Positions 17,558 through 26,218 of a DNA stretch of 64,000 nt are shown piece after piece (position 1 is the first letter of the stretch; every line of letters starts with the position of its first letter). Under the pieces are notes generated by a model that was given only the letters and a program-made list of their open reading frames with translations, was not told the DNA's origin and made no database searches. The DNA comes from Marinobacter salsuginis (lineage in GTDB: Bacteria > Pseudomonadota > Gammaproteobacteria > Pseudomonadales > Oleiphilaceae). The DNA is taken from contig NZ_BGZH01000002.1 of NCBI RefSeq assembly GCF_009617755.1, positions 548,250 through 612,249 on the forward strand. The letters are read 5' to 3'. Made by a program: the position numbers and the translations under genes.

Positions 17558-18418
17558 TCAGCTCAGGAGAAAACGAAGCCCCACCAGCAGGAGCATGATG
17601 GAGAAAGTGCGCTTGAGAATCCGGGCATTCAGTCGATGGGCCAGATTGGCACCCACCCGGGCAAAGAAAACGCTGGTGAGAATGATACCGATCAGGGCCG
17701 GCAGATAAATGAATCCGGCACTCAGCTCCGGCAATGCGGGGTTGCTCCATCCGGTCCAGATGTTACCCAGGGCACCGGCGATGGCAATCGGCAGGCCACA
17801 GGCCGCCGATGTTCCCACCGCTTGCTGCATCCGCACGTTGCACCAACTCAGATACGGAACCGTTAGGGTTCCACCACCGATTCCGAAAATCGCGGAGGCC
17901 CAGCCGATACCGCCGCCGGCAGCGCCCAGACCGACGACGCCCGGGACATCGCGACCGGGTTTGGGGTCGACCTGGAAAAACATCTTGAGACCCACCAGGA
18001 TCACGAAAATACCGATCACCAGTTCCAGGGCGCGCCCGCTCAACAGGGATGCTGTCCAGGCGCCAACCAGAGCCCCGGCCACGATTCCCACGGTCATGGG
18101 TCGGAACAGGTCCCAGCGCACGGCCCCATGCTTGTTATGGGATCGGATAGAGCTGACCGAAGTGAAAACGATGGTTGCCAGCGAGGTACCAACGGCCAGA
18201 TGGGGAATAATGTCCGGATTGATTCCCTGCAGTCCAAAACTGAACATCAGCACAGGCACGATGATCAGCCCGCCACCAATGCCGAACAGGCCCGCTACGG
18301 TGCCCGCCAGGGCGCCAAGGGCAAGATACGATGCGATTACATAAATCAGGGTCATAGTTTGAGGCACACCCGGGAAAACCAAGGCTGGTATGATACACAG
18401 CGCAAGAGTCAACTTCAT
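17558..18418 (-). CDS. TauE/SafE family sulfite/anion exporter-like permease
   Basis: A 286-residue polytopic membrane protein of the TauE/SafE family. Two repeated halves each carry the glycine-rich signature: GLFGIGGGLIIVPVL near residue 44 and AIFGIGGGTLTVPYL near residue 176. About eight TM segments are visible. The substrate is unknown; family members export sulfite, sulfoacetate or other anions. The first ATG (18418) has GGAG close upstream and adds a hydrophobic leader, while an internal ATG at 18355 gives the more usual N-terminus. Divergent from the NRDE gene by 26 bp. Confidence 0.9.
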   Translation of the reverse strand: MKLTLALCIIPALVFPGVPQTMTLIYVIASYLALGALAGTVAGLFGIGGGLIIVPVLMFSFGLQGINPDIIPHLAVGTSLATIVFTSVSSIRSHNKHGAVRWDLFRPMTVGIVAGALVGAWTASLLSGRALELVIGIFVILVGLKMFFQVDPKPGRDVPGVVGLGAAGGGIGWASAIFGIGGGTLTVPYLSWCNVRMQQAVGTSAACGLPIAIAGALGNIWTGWSNPALPELSAGFIYLPALIGIILTSVFFARVGANLAHRLNARILKRTFSIMLLLVGLRFLLS

Positions 18419-18444
18419 TAACTCCGGGAGCGCTATCCGCCACC

Positions 18445-19218
18445 ATGTGCCTGATCGCCTTTGCCCTTGGCCAGAACCCTCATTTTCCGCTGGTAGTCGC
18501 GGCCAATCGGGATGAATTCTTCCGTCGCCCGACGGCCGCCATGAACTGGTGGACCACGGACTCCGGCACCCGGGTACTTGCCGGCCGCGACCTGCTTTCC
18601 GGGGGCACCTGGCTTGCGATAAATGCCAAAGGCGAGGTCAGTGCTGTGACCAACGTTCGCGAAGGCACACCGGAAACCGGTCGAATCAGCCGGGGCGAAC
18701 TGCCTTTGCGGGCTCTGACCGAGTCGCGGGAGCAGCTTGAGGGCTATCTGCTCGATAAGGCCGACCAGTTTTCCGGCTTCAACCTAGTGCGCCTTACCAC
18801 TGAAAACGGCTGGTATTTCAGTAATCGGGATGCACACCCCGGTCGGCATGTCCACCGTGGGGTCTATGGCCTGAGCAACCACCTCCTGCAGACACCCTGG
18901 CCCAAGCTTCTGCGTTTGCGCGAGTCTGCAGGCGAGATCATTGGCGCCGCCGGCCAGAACGCGGAAAAGCTGCACAACGACCTGATTCCTCTGCTTCAGG
19001 ACAGCACGCCGGCACCGGACCATCTGCTGCCCGACACCGGTGTTGGACTGGGGACCGAGCGTTTCCTGTCATCGCCCTTTATCGTCGGGACCGATTATGG
19101 CACCCGGGCAACCACCGTGGTGACCGTCTCTGCAGGGGGCGAAATCCAGGTGACCGAACAGAGCTGGGGCCCGGACGCCGAACCCGGTGAACGACGTCAC
19201 TTCCATTGGCAGCGATAG
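18445..19218 (+). CDS. NRDE family protein (Ntn-hydrolase-like, TANGO2-type)
   Basis: A 257-residue member of the NRDE (DUF833) family. It begins MCLIAF with Cys at position 2, the candidate N-terminal nucleophile once Met is removed. The namesake NRDE is at residues 21-24. The segments LAGRDLLSGGTWLAIN and VYGLSNHLL are typical. The eukaryotic homologue TANGO2 is linked to haem and lipid handling; the bacterial function is unsettled. It is followed directly by the xseB promoter. Confidence 0.9.
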   Translation: MCLIAFALGQNPHFPLVVAANRDEFFRRPTAAMNWWTTDSGTRVLAGRDLLSGGTWLAINAKGEVSAVTNVREGTPETGRISRGELPLRALTESREQLEGYLLDKADQFSGFNLVRLTTENGWYFSNRDAHPGRHVHRGVYGLSNHLLQTPWPKLLRLRESAGEIIGAAGQNAEKLHNDLIPLLQDSTPAPDHLLPDTGVGLGTERFLSSPFIVGTDYGTRATTVVTVSAGGEIQVTEQSWGPDAEPGERRHFHWQR

Positions 19219-19229
19219 CGATCAGGCTC

Positions 19230-19238
19230 TGGTATAAT
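19230..19238 (+). promoter_or_regulatory. Extended -10 promoter of xseB-ispA
   Basis: TGG followed by a perfect TATAAT, 35 bp before xseB and just past the NRDE stop. The extended TGn motif can compensate for the lack of a clear -35 box. Confidence 0.6.
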
Positions 19239-19273
19239 CCGCGAAATTCTGCCACCCGATCGGAGGGCCCCTG

Positions 19274-19528
19274 ATGGCCGGTGAACAAGGCGCCACATCG
19301 ATAGCCGATTTTGAGAAATCTCTGGATGAGCTGGAAAGGCTGGTTCGCGATCTGGAACAGGGCGAGCTGTCTCTGGAACAGTCCCTCACGGCGTTTGAGC
19401 GAGGTGTAAAGCTGACCCGTGAATGCCAGCAGGCGCTGAAGAGCGCCGAGCAACGGGTTGAACAGCTGGTCCAGAACAGCGACGGCACCCTCGAAACCCG
19501 CCCGTTTTCTCCGGATGATGCTGACTGA
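19274..19528 (+). CDS. xseB: Exodeoxyribonuclease VII small subunit
   Basis: Small subunit that binds several-fold to XseA in the single-strand-specific nuclease. 84 residues, almost entirely helical coiled coil. The family blocks are [20 protein letters not shown] and [20 protein letters not shown], followed by a Leu/Gln-rich end. A GGAGGG ribosome site lies upstream. The stop shares a base with the ispA start, the usual xseB-ispA-dxs arrangement. Confidence 0.96.
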   Translation: MAGEQGATSIADFEKSLDELERLVRDLEQGELSLEQSLTAFERGVKLTRECQQALKSAEQRVEQLVQNSDGTLETRPFSPDDAD

Positions 19529-20424
19529 TGCCCGGACCAAACCCGCTTGCCTCTGATTTTCTGGAAACCTGCCGGGCCCGCGTCGATGCGGAACTGGACC
19601 GTTGCATCACCCGTGATTCCGCCTCCGGCCGATTGCAGGAAGCCATGCGCTACAGCGTACTGGGCGGCGGCAAGCGGATCCGGCCAGCCCTTTGCCTTGC
19701 CGCGGCAAAGGCACTTGGACAGACCGGCGACGAGGCCCTGATCCCGGCCTGCGCGGTGGAATTGATCCATGCCTATTCACTGATCCACGATGACCTGCCG
19801 GCCATGGATGATGACGAATTGCGCCGCGGACGGCCCACCACCCACATAGCCTTCGACGAAGCCACAGCCATCCTGGCCGGAGATGCCCTGCAGGCGCTGG
19901 CATTCGGCTGGCTGGCCGAAGCTCCGGGACTGCCAGAATCCGTGCGCCTGATTATGGTGCGGGAATTGGCCCGGGCCAGCGGCCACGGTGGAATGGTTGG
20001 TGGCCAGGCCATCGATCTTGAATCCGTTGGCAAAACCCTGGCACTGGCCCAGCTCGAAACCATGCACCGGCACAAGACTGGCGCCCTGATCGAGACCAGC
20101 GTGCGGATTGGCGCCCTGACCGCACCCTCTGTCAGCGAACAGGCTCTGGCCTCCTTGACAGAGTACGCCAAGGCATTGGGCCTGGCCTTCCAGGTTCAGG
20201 ATGACCTGCTGGACATAGAAGGCGACACAACGGTCATTGGCAAGCCCCAGGGTTCGGACGCGGCCCGAGCCAAGCCCACCTACCCCGCTCTATTGGGCGT
20301 GGCCGGCGCCCGGGAGCATCTGGCAGATCTGCTTGAACAGGCCCAGCGAAGCCTGAAGGATTTCGGCGCCGAAGCCGACCCCCTCCGGGCCATGGCCGAT
20401 TACGTGGTGGCAAGAACCCATTGA
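19528..20424 (+). CDS. ispA: (2E,6E)-Farnesyl diphosphate synthase
   Basis: Condenses IPP with DMAPP and then GPP to give farnesyl diphosphate, feeding undecaprenyl phosphate, quinones and haem O. 298 residues. The first aspartate-rich motif is in LIHDDLPAMDDDELRRGRPT (residues about 88-107), the second in FQVQDDLLDIEGD (residues about 221-233). GGGKRIRPAL near residue 46 binds IPP. Coupled to xseB by a one-base overlap. dxs lies 133 bp downstream with its own -10 element. Confidence 0.96.
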   Translation: MPGPNPLASDFLETCRARVDAELDRCITRDSASGRLQEAMRYSVLGGGKRIRPALCLAAAKALGQTGDEALIPACAVELIHAYSLIHDDLPAMDDDELRRGRPTTHIAFDEATAILAGDALQALAFGWLAEAPGLPESVRLIMVRELARASGHGGMVGGQAIDLESVGKTLALAQLETMHRHKTGALIETSVRIGALTAPSVSEQALASLTEYAKALGLAFQVQDDLLDIEGDTTVIGKPQGSDAARAKPTYPALLGVAGAREHLADLLEQAQRSLKDFGAEADPLRAMADYVVARTH

Positions 20425-20511
20425 ACCCCGGCGCCCCGAAGGCGCACACTGGCCGTAAATATTTTCGTAACAACTGGCCCGCTTTGTGTGAAACAGCTTC
20501 CCCTGTTCCCT

Positions 20512-20517
20512 TATAAT
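20512..20517 (+). promoter_or_regulatory. Probable -10 element of dxs
   Basis: A perfect TATAAT 40 bp before the dxs start. The hexamer 17 bp upstream (TGAAAC) is a poor -35. Confidence 0.45.
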
Positions 20518-20557
20518 GCCAGTCAGTTACTGAACGTACCGGAAAAGACCCGAGCAG

Positions 20558-22489
20558 ATGCAGGACACTTATATTTTCAAGGAAATCCCGTCGCAGCGGC
20601 CCAACACGCCTCTGTTGGACCGGATTGATGAACCGGCCCAGCTGAGAGAGCTGGCCCCGGAGCAGTTGACCCTGCTCGCCCGGGAGCTCAGGGCATTTCT
20701 GTTATGGTCAGTGGGCCAGACCGGCGGCCATTTCGGCGCGGGCCTCGGCGTGCTTGAGCTTACCGTTGCCCTTCACTACGTCTTTGATACGCCCAGCGAC
20801 CGTCTGGTCTGGGACGTCGGCCATCAGGCCTATCCCCACAAGATTCTGACTGGCCGGAAGGAATCAATGGGCAGCATCCGGCGCAAGGGCGGGCTGGCCG
20901 GCTTCCCGAAACGGGCCGAAAGCGAATACGACACCTTTGGCGTTGGCCACTCGAGCACTTCCATCAGCGCAGCACTGGGCATGGCCATCGCCGCGCGCCT
21001 GCAAAAGTCCGGCCGCAAGAGTATTGCCGTTATTGGTGACGGCGCCATGACCGCCGGTATGGCGTTCGAGGCCCTGAATCACGCCGGTCACCTGCACGCC
21101 GACATGCTGGTTATTCTCAACGACAACGACATGTCGATCTCCCGGAATGTGGGGGGCCTGTCCAATTACTTTGCCAAACTGTTGTCCAGTCGCACCTACA
21201 ACCAGGTCCGCGACAGCAGCAAGAAAGTTTTGCAGGGAGCGCCACACCTGATGGCGCTGGCCAAGAAGACCGAGGAGCACTTCAAGGGCATGATTGCCCC
21301 GGGAACACTGTTCGAGGAACTGGGGTTCAACTACATCGGCCCTATCGACGGTCATGACCTGCCCCTGCTGGTGGAGACCCTGGAGAACATCCGCGAACTT
21401 GAAGGCCCGCAGTTCCTCCACGTGGTAACCACCAAGGGCAAAGGCTTTGCGCCTGCCGAGGCCGACCCGATTGGCTACCACGCCATCAACAAGATTGAAC
21501 CGGTGCCACCGAGCAAGCCCGAACCGGTCAAGCCGACACCGAAGAAGCCCAAGTATGCCAACGTGTTCGGCCAGTGGCTCTGCGACTCCGCCGAGCAGGA
21601 TGAGCGCGTGGTCGGCATCACCCCTGCCATGTGCGAAGGGTCGGATCTGCTGGCATTCTCACAGCGCTTCCCGGAACGCTATTTCGATGTCGCCATTGCC
21701 GAGCAGCACGCCGTCACTTTAGCCGCGGGCCTGGCCTGCGATGGCGCCAAGCCGGTTGTCGCCATTTACTCGACGTTCCTGCAGCGGGCTTACGACCAGT
21801 TGATCCACGATGTCGCCATACAGAACCTCGATGTCCTGTTCGCTATAGATCGGGCAGGGCTGGTCGGAGAAGACGGCCCGACCCATGCCGGCGCCTTTGA
21901 TATCAGCTACCTGCGCTGCGTGCCCAACATGGTGGTGATGACACCGTCAGATGAAAACGAAACCCGCCAGATGCTCCAGACCGGCATGCTGTATGAGGGG
22001 CCGGCGTCAGTGCGCTATCCCCGCGGTACCGGGCCCGGCGCCGAAATACAGCAGGAATTGACCCCTCTGGAGATTGGCAAGGGCCGCAAGCTTCGCAGCG
22101 GCAGAGGAGTTGCCATCCTGAACTTTGGCACCCTGCTGGCCCCGGCGCTGGAGGCGGCGGAGGCAATTGGTGCAACAGTTGCCGACATGCGCTTCGTAAA
22201 GCCCCTCGATGAAGAACTGGTTCTGGAACTGGCCGAGCAGCATGAACTGCTGGTGACGCTGGAAGAGAACGCCATTGCCGGTGGCGCGGGCAGCGCTGTA
22301 ACCGAGTTTCTGAACAGCCGGCTGGTGTCCATGCCGATTCTTCAACTGGGCCTGCCGGACACCTTTATGGACCATGGCAAGCATGGAGAACTGCTGGCCG
22401 AATGCGGTCTGGATGCAACCGGCATTGAATCTTCCATTCGCACGCGGATGGAAACCCTCCGCCACCAGAGCCTGAAAGTCGTCAAATAA
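20558..22489 (+). CDS. dxs: 1-deoxy-D-xylulose-5-phosphate synthase
   Basis: Thiamine-diphosphate enzyme joining pyruvate and glyceraldehyde 3-phosphate, the entry step of the MEP isoprenoid pathway. The 643 residues match the family (about 620-640). The TPP-binding motif is [18 protein letters not shown] near residue 163 with the NDNDMSIS end. The catalytic Glu region is [17 protein letters not shown] near residue 377, and the transketolase-type [15 protein letters not shown] block is near residue 430. It lies downstream of ispA, so two isoprenoid steps sit together. Closed by a strong terminator. Confidence 0.97.
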   Translation: MQDTYIFKEIPSQRPNTPLLDRIDEPAQLRELAPEQLTLLARELRAFLLWSVGQTGGHFGAGLGVLELTVALHYVFDTPSDRLVWDVGHQAYPHKILTGRKESMGSIRRKGGLAGFPKRAESEYDTFGVGHSSTSISAALGMAIAARLQKSGRKSIAVIGDGAMTAGMAFEALNHAGHLHADMLVILNDNDMSISRNVGGLSNYFAKLLSSRTYNQVRDSSKKVLQGAPHLMALAKKTEEHFKGMIAPGTLFEELGFNYIGPIDGHDLPLLVETLENIRELEGPQFLHVVTTKGKGFAPAEADPIGYHAINKIEPVPPSKPEPVKPTPKKPKYANVFGQWLCDSAEQDERVVGITPAMCEGSDLLAFSQRFPERYFDVAIAEQHAVTLAAGLACDGAKPVVAIYSTFLQRAYDQLIHDVAIQNLDVLFAIDRAGLVGEDGPTHAGAFDISYLRCVPNMVVMTPSDENETRQMLQTGMLYEGPASVRYPRGTGPGAEIQQELTPLEIGKGRKLRSGRGVAILNFGTLLAPALEAAEAIGATVADMRFVKPLDEELVLELAEQHELLVTLEENAIAGGAGSAVTEFLNSRLVSMPILQLGLPDTFMDHGKHGELLAECGLDATGIESSIRTRMETLRHQSLKVVK

Positions 22490-22513
22490 ACGAGCAAGTT
22501 GCCCTAAAAACGC

Positions 22514-22542
22514 AAAAAGCCCGCGAAACTCGCGGGCTTTTT
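22514..22542. terminator. Bidirectional terminator between dxs and ribA
   Basis: A perfect AGCCCGCG/CGCGGGCT stem flanked by A- and T-runs, between convergent dxs and ribA. Confidence 0.9.
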
Positions 22543-22568
22543 CGTCAGCAGATCAGTAGCGGGTCGAG

Positions 22569-23183
22569 TCACACCTCGGGATCATCGTCCTGGTGTGTCT
22601 CCAACCAGTGCCCCAACTTGCTCTGCTTGGTATCGAGATAGTGTTCATTGTGGGGGTTTCTGCCCACATGCAGAGGCACTCTCTCGGCAATAGCAATACC
22701 GTAGGAAGATAACGCCTTCACCTTGCGGGGATTGTTGGTCATCAGCCGCAGGCTCTTGATACCCAGGTGCTGCAGCATGTCCTTGCACATGCTGTAATCG
22801 CGCAGATCCGCCGCAAACCCCAGGCGCTCATTGGCTTCAACTGTGTCAGCACCCTGATCCTGCAGGTGGTAGGCGCGGATTTTGTTCAGCAACCCGATGC
22901 CCCGCCCTTCCTGACGAAGATACATCAGAATACCCCGACCTTCCCGGGCGATGCTGCGCAGAGCCTCTTCCAGCTGATAACCGCAATCACAACGCATGCT
23001 GTAGAGGGCATCGCCAGTCAGACACTCGGAATGGGTGCGGGCAAGCATGGGTTCGTCACTGTCCAGGTCGCCCAGAGTCAGGGCAACGTGTTCCTTTCCG
23101 GTGTCCGGTTCTTCAAAGCCGTGCATATCAAACACCCCGAACGGGGTCGGCAACCGGCAGGTCTGGATGTAACGAACAGCCAC
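22569..23183 (-). CDS. ribA: GTP cyclohydrolase II
   Basis: Opens GTP to the diaminopyrimidine precursor of riboflavin, releasing formate and pyrophosphate. 204 residues (E. coli 196). The zinc-binding cysteines are in [20 protein letters not shown] near residue 52. The GTP and catalytic region [17 protein letters not shown] is near residue 92, and [11 protein letters not shown] near residue 146. The start is GTG at 23183 with GAGGAA upstream; the open frame further upstream lacks a site. It is the stand-alone RibA type, without a fused RibB. Confidence 0.95.
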   Translation of the reverse strand: MAVRYIQTCRLPTPFGVFDMHGFEEPDTGKEHVALTLGDLDSDEPMLARTHSECLTGDALYSMRCDCGYQLEEALRSIAREGRGILMYLRQEGRGIGLLNKIRAYHLQDQGADTVEANERLGFAADLRDYSMCKDMLQHLGIKSLRLMTNNPRKVKALSSYGIAIAERVPLHVGRNPHNEHYLDTKQSKLGHWLETHQDDDPEV

Positions 23184-23317
23184 AGTGTTTCCTCGTGGTT
23201 CAGTCAATCGGGCCGCGCATTCTAGCACGGGCCCGCCCGCTTGGCGTAGTCTCGGCACTGTCGCTCCTCCGGAGTGGTTCTGATAACCAGCTTTTACGAG
23301 CGCAGCGGTTCGCCAGA

Positions 23318-23800
23318 TCAGGCGTTATCGGCGACCCAGTGGCCACTCCGGCCGCCTTTCTTCTCCAACAGACGCACCGAACCGATCTCCATGCCACGGT
23401 CTACGGCCTTGCACATGTCGTAAAGCGTCAGTGCTGTAACACTTGCTGCTGTCAGCGCCTCCATTTCGACACCGGTCTGACCGGACAGTTTGCAGCGGGT
23501 GAGAATATGCACAGATGCCCCATCGCTGCCCGGGTTCAGTTCGACTTTCACGGAGGTCAGGTTCAGTGCGTGACACAGGGGAATCAGGTCATGGGTTTTC
23601 TTGGCCGCCATGATGCCGGCAATTCGGGCAACGGCCAGCACATCACCCTTGGGGTGCTCACCCTCAATAATCATATTCAGGGTTTCCGGCGCCATGCGTA
23701 TGGTGGCTTCAGCGCGCGCCTCCCGCTCAGTGGCCGCCTTGTCGGTTACGTCCACCATGCGGGCTTCGCCCTTGTCATCGAGATGGGTCAGTTTGCTCAC
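23318..23800 (-). CDS. moaC: Cyclic pyranopterin monophosphate synthase
   Basis: Works after MoaA in molybdenum-cofactor synthesis to form cyclic pyranopterin monophosphate. 160 residues from GTG 23800, the usual family length. Characteristic blocks are [32 protein letters not shown] near residue 62, [24 protein letters not shown] near residue 108, and the C-terminal [10 protein letters not shown]. Upstream in-frame codons reach 23884 but have no conservation. No other moa genes are in the window. Confidence 0.94.
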   Translation of the reverse strand: MSKLTHLDDKGEARMVDVTDKAATEREARAEATIRMAPETLNMIIEGEHPKGDVLAVARIAGIMAAKKTHDLIPLCHALNLTSVKVELNPGSDGASVHILTRCKLSGQTGVEMEALTAASVTALTLYDMCKAVDRGMEIGSVRLLEKKGGRSGHWVADNA

Positions 23801-23887
23801 GGAATCCCCCGGAATCGGTTGTGCAAGATAGTGAAAAATGCAGGAACGACAGCATAACAGAGATGGGCCCGGCGTCGCTGACAAGCG

Positions 23888-24871
23888 TCAGTTCCGGGGC
23901 CACCAGAAGCCGATGCCGGCTATTCCCTGGCCGCCACATTGACGGGCTGCCTGAATATCGCCGGACGACAGCCCGCCAAGCGCAAAGACCGGCAGCGCAG
24001 CTTCCGACACCAGCTCGGCAAAGGCCCGCCAACCGAGGGTGGGCGCACCCGGGTGACTTTCCGTGGGCTGGACAGGCCCCAGGGTCACGTAGTCCGCGCC
24101 AATAGCCTCTGCATGATCGATTTCCTGCCGGCTATGACAGGAAACTCCCAACCACACCTCTTGCGGAACCGGCCGGGCCGAGAGCGCCGCAGCCTCGCGC
24201 CAGGGCAAATGCAGCCCCCGGGCACCGGGGATCGCACGGAATATCTCGGGACCACCGTGAACCATGAGGGCGACTCCGGCCCGGTCACAAACCGACACCG
24301 CTTCCTCAGCCAGCTGCCGGTACGCCCGCTCGCTCAAGGCCGGGGCCCGGAGCACCACCAGGGGCGGCCTCGCAACTTCAAGCCCCATCTCAAGGCGTTT
24401 AACCGTCGGCTCCAGGTCACCGGTTTCGCCAGTGATCGCAAGCTGCCGGGGTAACCGCAGAGCACGAATGATTGGCCGGTTGGCGGCCGGGAAATCCTCG
24501 TCCCGTAGCTGATCCGGGGTGAGCCATTCAACGGGTTGCCCCTCGCACCCTGTTGCTTCGCCTTCCGCCGCCCTGGTTTCCCATACGTCCAGAAAAACTC
24601 GCTTGTCACCGTAGTCGTGGCGAATTCCGATGACCGGCTCCAGGGAATCCTCAGGCACACGAAGACCGGTTTCTTCGGCAATCTCACGCACCAGTGCAGC
24701 CTGGACACTCTCCCCCGGCTCAACCTTGCCGCCGGGAAACTCCAGCAAACCGCCCTGGTGGACATGGTCTGGCCGCCGCGCAATCAGCACCCGTCCATCC
24801 CGGACAATAACCGCAACGGCAACGTGAACTTCTTTCACCCCGGCTTCCGACGCAGACGCAGAGTCAGACAT
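23888..24871 (-). CDS. mutT: Nudix hydrolase (MutT) fused to thiamine-phosphate-synthase-like domain
   Basis: A 327-residue fusion. Residues about 12-140 are a MutT-type Nudix domain with a complete Nudix box (GKVEPGE, then REIAEETGL, near residues 47-69). This domain probably removes 8-oxo-dGTP. Residues about 150-327 resemble ThiE/TenI, a TIM barrel (GLHLPWREAAALSARP, GVSCHSRQEIDHAEAIGADYV, GPVQPTESHPG, ALGGL). The fusion is known in pseudomonads; the role of the ThiE-like half is unclear. The start lies 2 bp past the argJ stop, so it is third in a secA-argJ-mutT arrangement. Confidence 0.92.
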   Translation of the reverse strand: MSDSASASEAGVKEVHVAVAVIVRDGRVLIARRPDHVHQGGLLEFPGGKVEPGESVQAALVREIAEETGLRVPEDSLEPVIGIRHDYGDKRVFLDVWETRAAEGEATGCEGQPVEWLTPDQLRDEDFPAANRPIIRALRLPRQLAITGETGDLEPTVKRLEMGLEVARPPLVVLRAPALSERAYRQLAEEAVSVCDRAGVALMVHGGPEIFRAIPGARGLHLPWREAAALSARPVPQEVWLGVSCHSRQEIDHAEAIGADYVTLGPVQPTESHPGAPTLGWRAFAELVSEAALPVFALGGLSSGDIQAARQCGGQGIAGIGFWWPRN

Positions 24872-24873
24872 GG

Positions 24874-26091
24874 TCAGGTACGGTACTCGGCGTTGATGGT
24901 GACGTAATCATGGGAGAAGTCGCAGGTCCACACCGTCTCCCTTACCTCTCCCCGCTTGAGGTCAATGGCAATGGTGATCTCTTCCCGATCCATCACGGCC
25001 TGGCCACGGGCCTCGGAATAGTCGTCAGCGCGACCACCGTTGCGGACCAGGCAGACATCCCCCAGGTAGATTTCCAGGGCCTCAAGGTCCAGTCCGTCGA
25101 CACCGGCGCGCCCGACTGCCGCGAGGATCCTTCCCCAGTTCGGGTCCGAGGCGAACAGCGCCGTCTTGACCAGCGGCGAATGTGCCACGGTGTATGCCAC
25201 ATCCAGCGCTTCCTGCTGGCTGGCAGCGCCGCTCACATCAATGGTGACAAACTTGGTAGCGCCTTCACCGTCACGGACGATGGCGTGAGCCAGTTCCAGG
25301 TAGACCTTTTGCAACGCCTCCCGCAGCTTTGGCAGCGCCGGACTGGAGGCGGTAATCTCGGGGCCGGAATACTGGCCACTGGCCATCAGCATGCAGGCAT
25401 CATTGGTGGAGGTATCGCCATCAATGGTAATCCGGTTGAAGGATTTCTCTCCCAGCTCGGAGGCCAGAGTCTGCAGCAGCTCTGGCGCAATCCGGGCATC
25501 GGTGGCAATAAACCCGAGCATGGTCGCCATGTTCGGGCGAATCATCCCCGCACCCTTGCTGATGCCAGAGATGGTGACCGTGTGACCGTCCAGCTCCACC
25601 TGACAGGAGGCGCCTTTTGGGCGGGTGTCCGTGGTCATGATGCCGCTGGCGGCCTCTGCCCAGCGGTTCTCGGCGGTGTTCGCCAGGGCGTCCGGAAGGG
25701 CGCCGACAATCTTCTGCACCGGCAGCGGCTCGCCAATCACGCCCGTGGAAAACGGCAGGATCTCCGCTTCGGCAACGCCCGCCTGGTTTGCCAGAGCCTG
25801 GCAGCAGGCCACGGCATCCCGCATGCCCTGCTCACCGGTGCCGGCATTGGCGTTACCGGTATTGATCAGCAGATACCGGGGCGAGGTCTCGGCCAGATGT
25901 CGGCGGCTGAGAGTAACCGGTGCCGCGCAGAACTGGTTTTTCGTGAAAATCCCGGCAACCCGGCTTTCCGGGGCCAGCTCAAATACAACCACGTCCTTCC
26001 GTCCCGGCTTCTTGATGCCTGCACTGGCTATACCGATCTTGACTCCCGCCACCGGGTGAAACTCAGGTAAGGTTCCCGGACCTACCGCCAT
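24874..26091 (-). CDS. argJ: Bifunctional glutamate N-acetyltransferase / amino-acid acetyltransferase
   Basis: Transfers acetyl from N-acetylornithine to glutamate in the cyclic arginine pathway and is cut autocatalytically into two chains. 405 residues from ATG 26091, with AGGAG 7 bp upstream. The self-cleavage and nucleophile Thr lies in MIRPNMATMLGFIATDA near residue 189. Also present are KGAGMI, SFNRITIDGDTSTNDACML, and the C-terminal DPNWGRILAAVGRAG near residue 275. It ends with the family's typical DYVTINAEYRT. Confidence 0.96.
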   Translation of the reverse strand: MAVGPGTLPEFHPVAGVKIGIASAGIKKPGRKDVVVFELAPESRVAGIFTKNQFCAAPVTLSRRHLAETSPRYLLINTGNANAGTGEQGMRDAVACCQALANQAGVAEAEILPFSTGVIGEPLPVQKIVGALPDALANTAENRWAEAASGIMTTDTRPKGASCQVELDGHTVTISGISKGAGMIRPNMATMLGFIATDARIAPELLQTLASELGEKSFNRITIDGDTSTNDACMLMASGQYSGPEITASSPALPKLREALQKVYLELAHAIVRDGEGATKFVTIDVSGAASQQEALDVAYTVAHSPLVKTALFASDPNWGRILAAVGRAGVDGLDLEALEIYLGDVCLVRNGGRADDYSEARGQAVMDREEITIAIDLKRGEVRETVWTCDFSHDYVTINAEYRT

Positions 26092-26145
26092 TCTGCCACT
26101 CCTCTTGTCTGGGATTGCGCTCGAAGTACCGCCCAACCCGCTGGA

Positions 26146-26193
26146 AAAGAAAAAACCCGCAGCCCACCAGTCGTGGCTGGCAGATTGCGGGTT
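26146..26193 (-). terminator. Intrinsic terminator after secA
   Basis: Outer arms AACCCGCA and TGCGGGTT enclose a second CCAGCCAC/GTGG-type hairpin. The minus-strand RNA then runs into a T-rich tract just before argJ. It may attenuate read-through from secA into argJ. Confidence 0.75.
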
Positions 26194-26218
26194 CCGATGG
26201 TGCAGTCAGTATTCTGTA

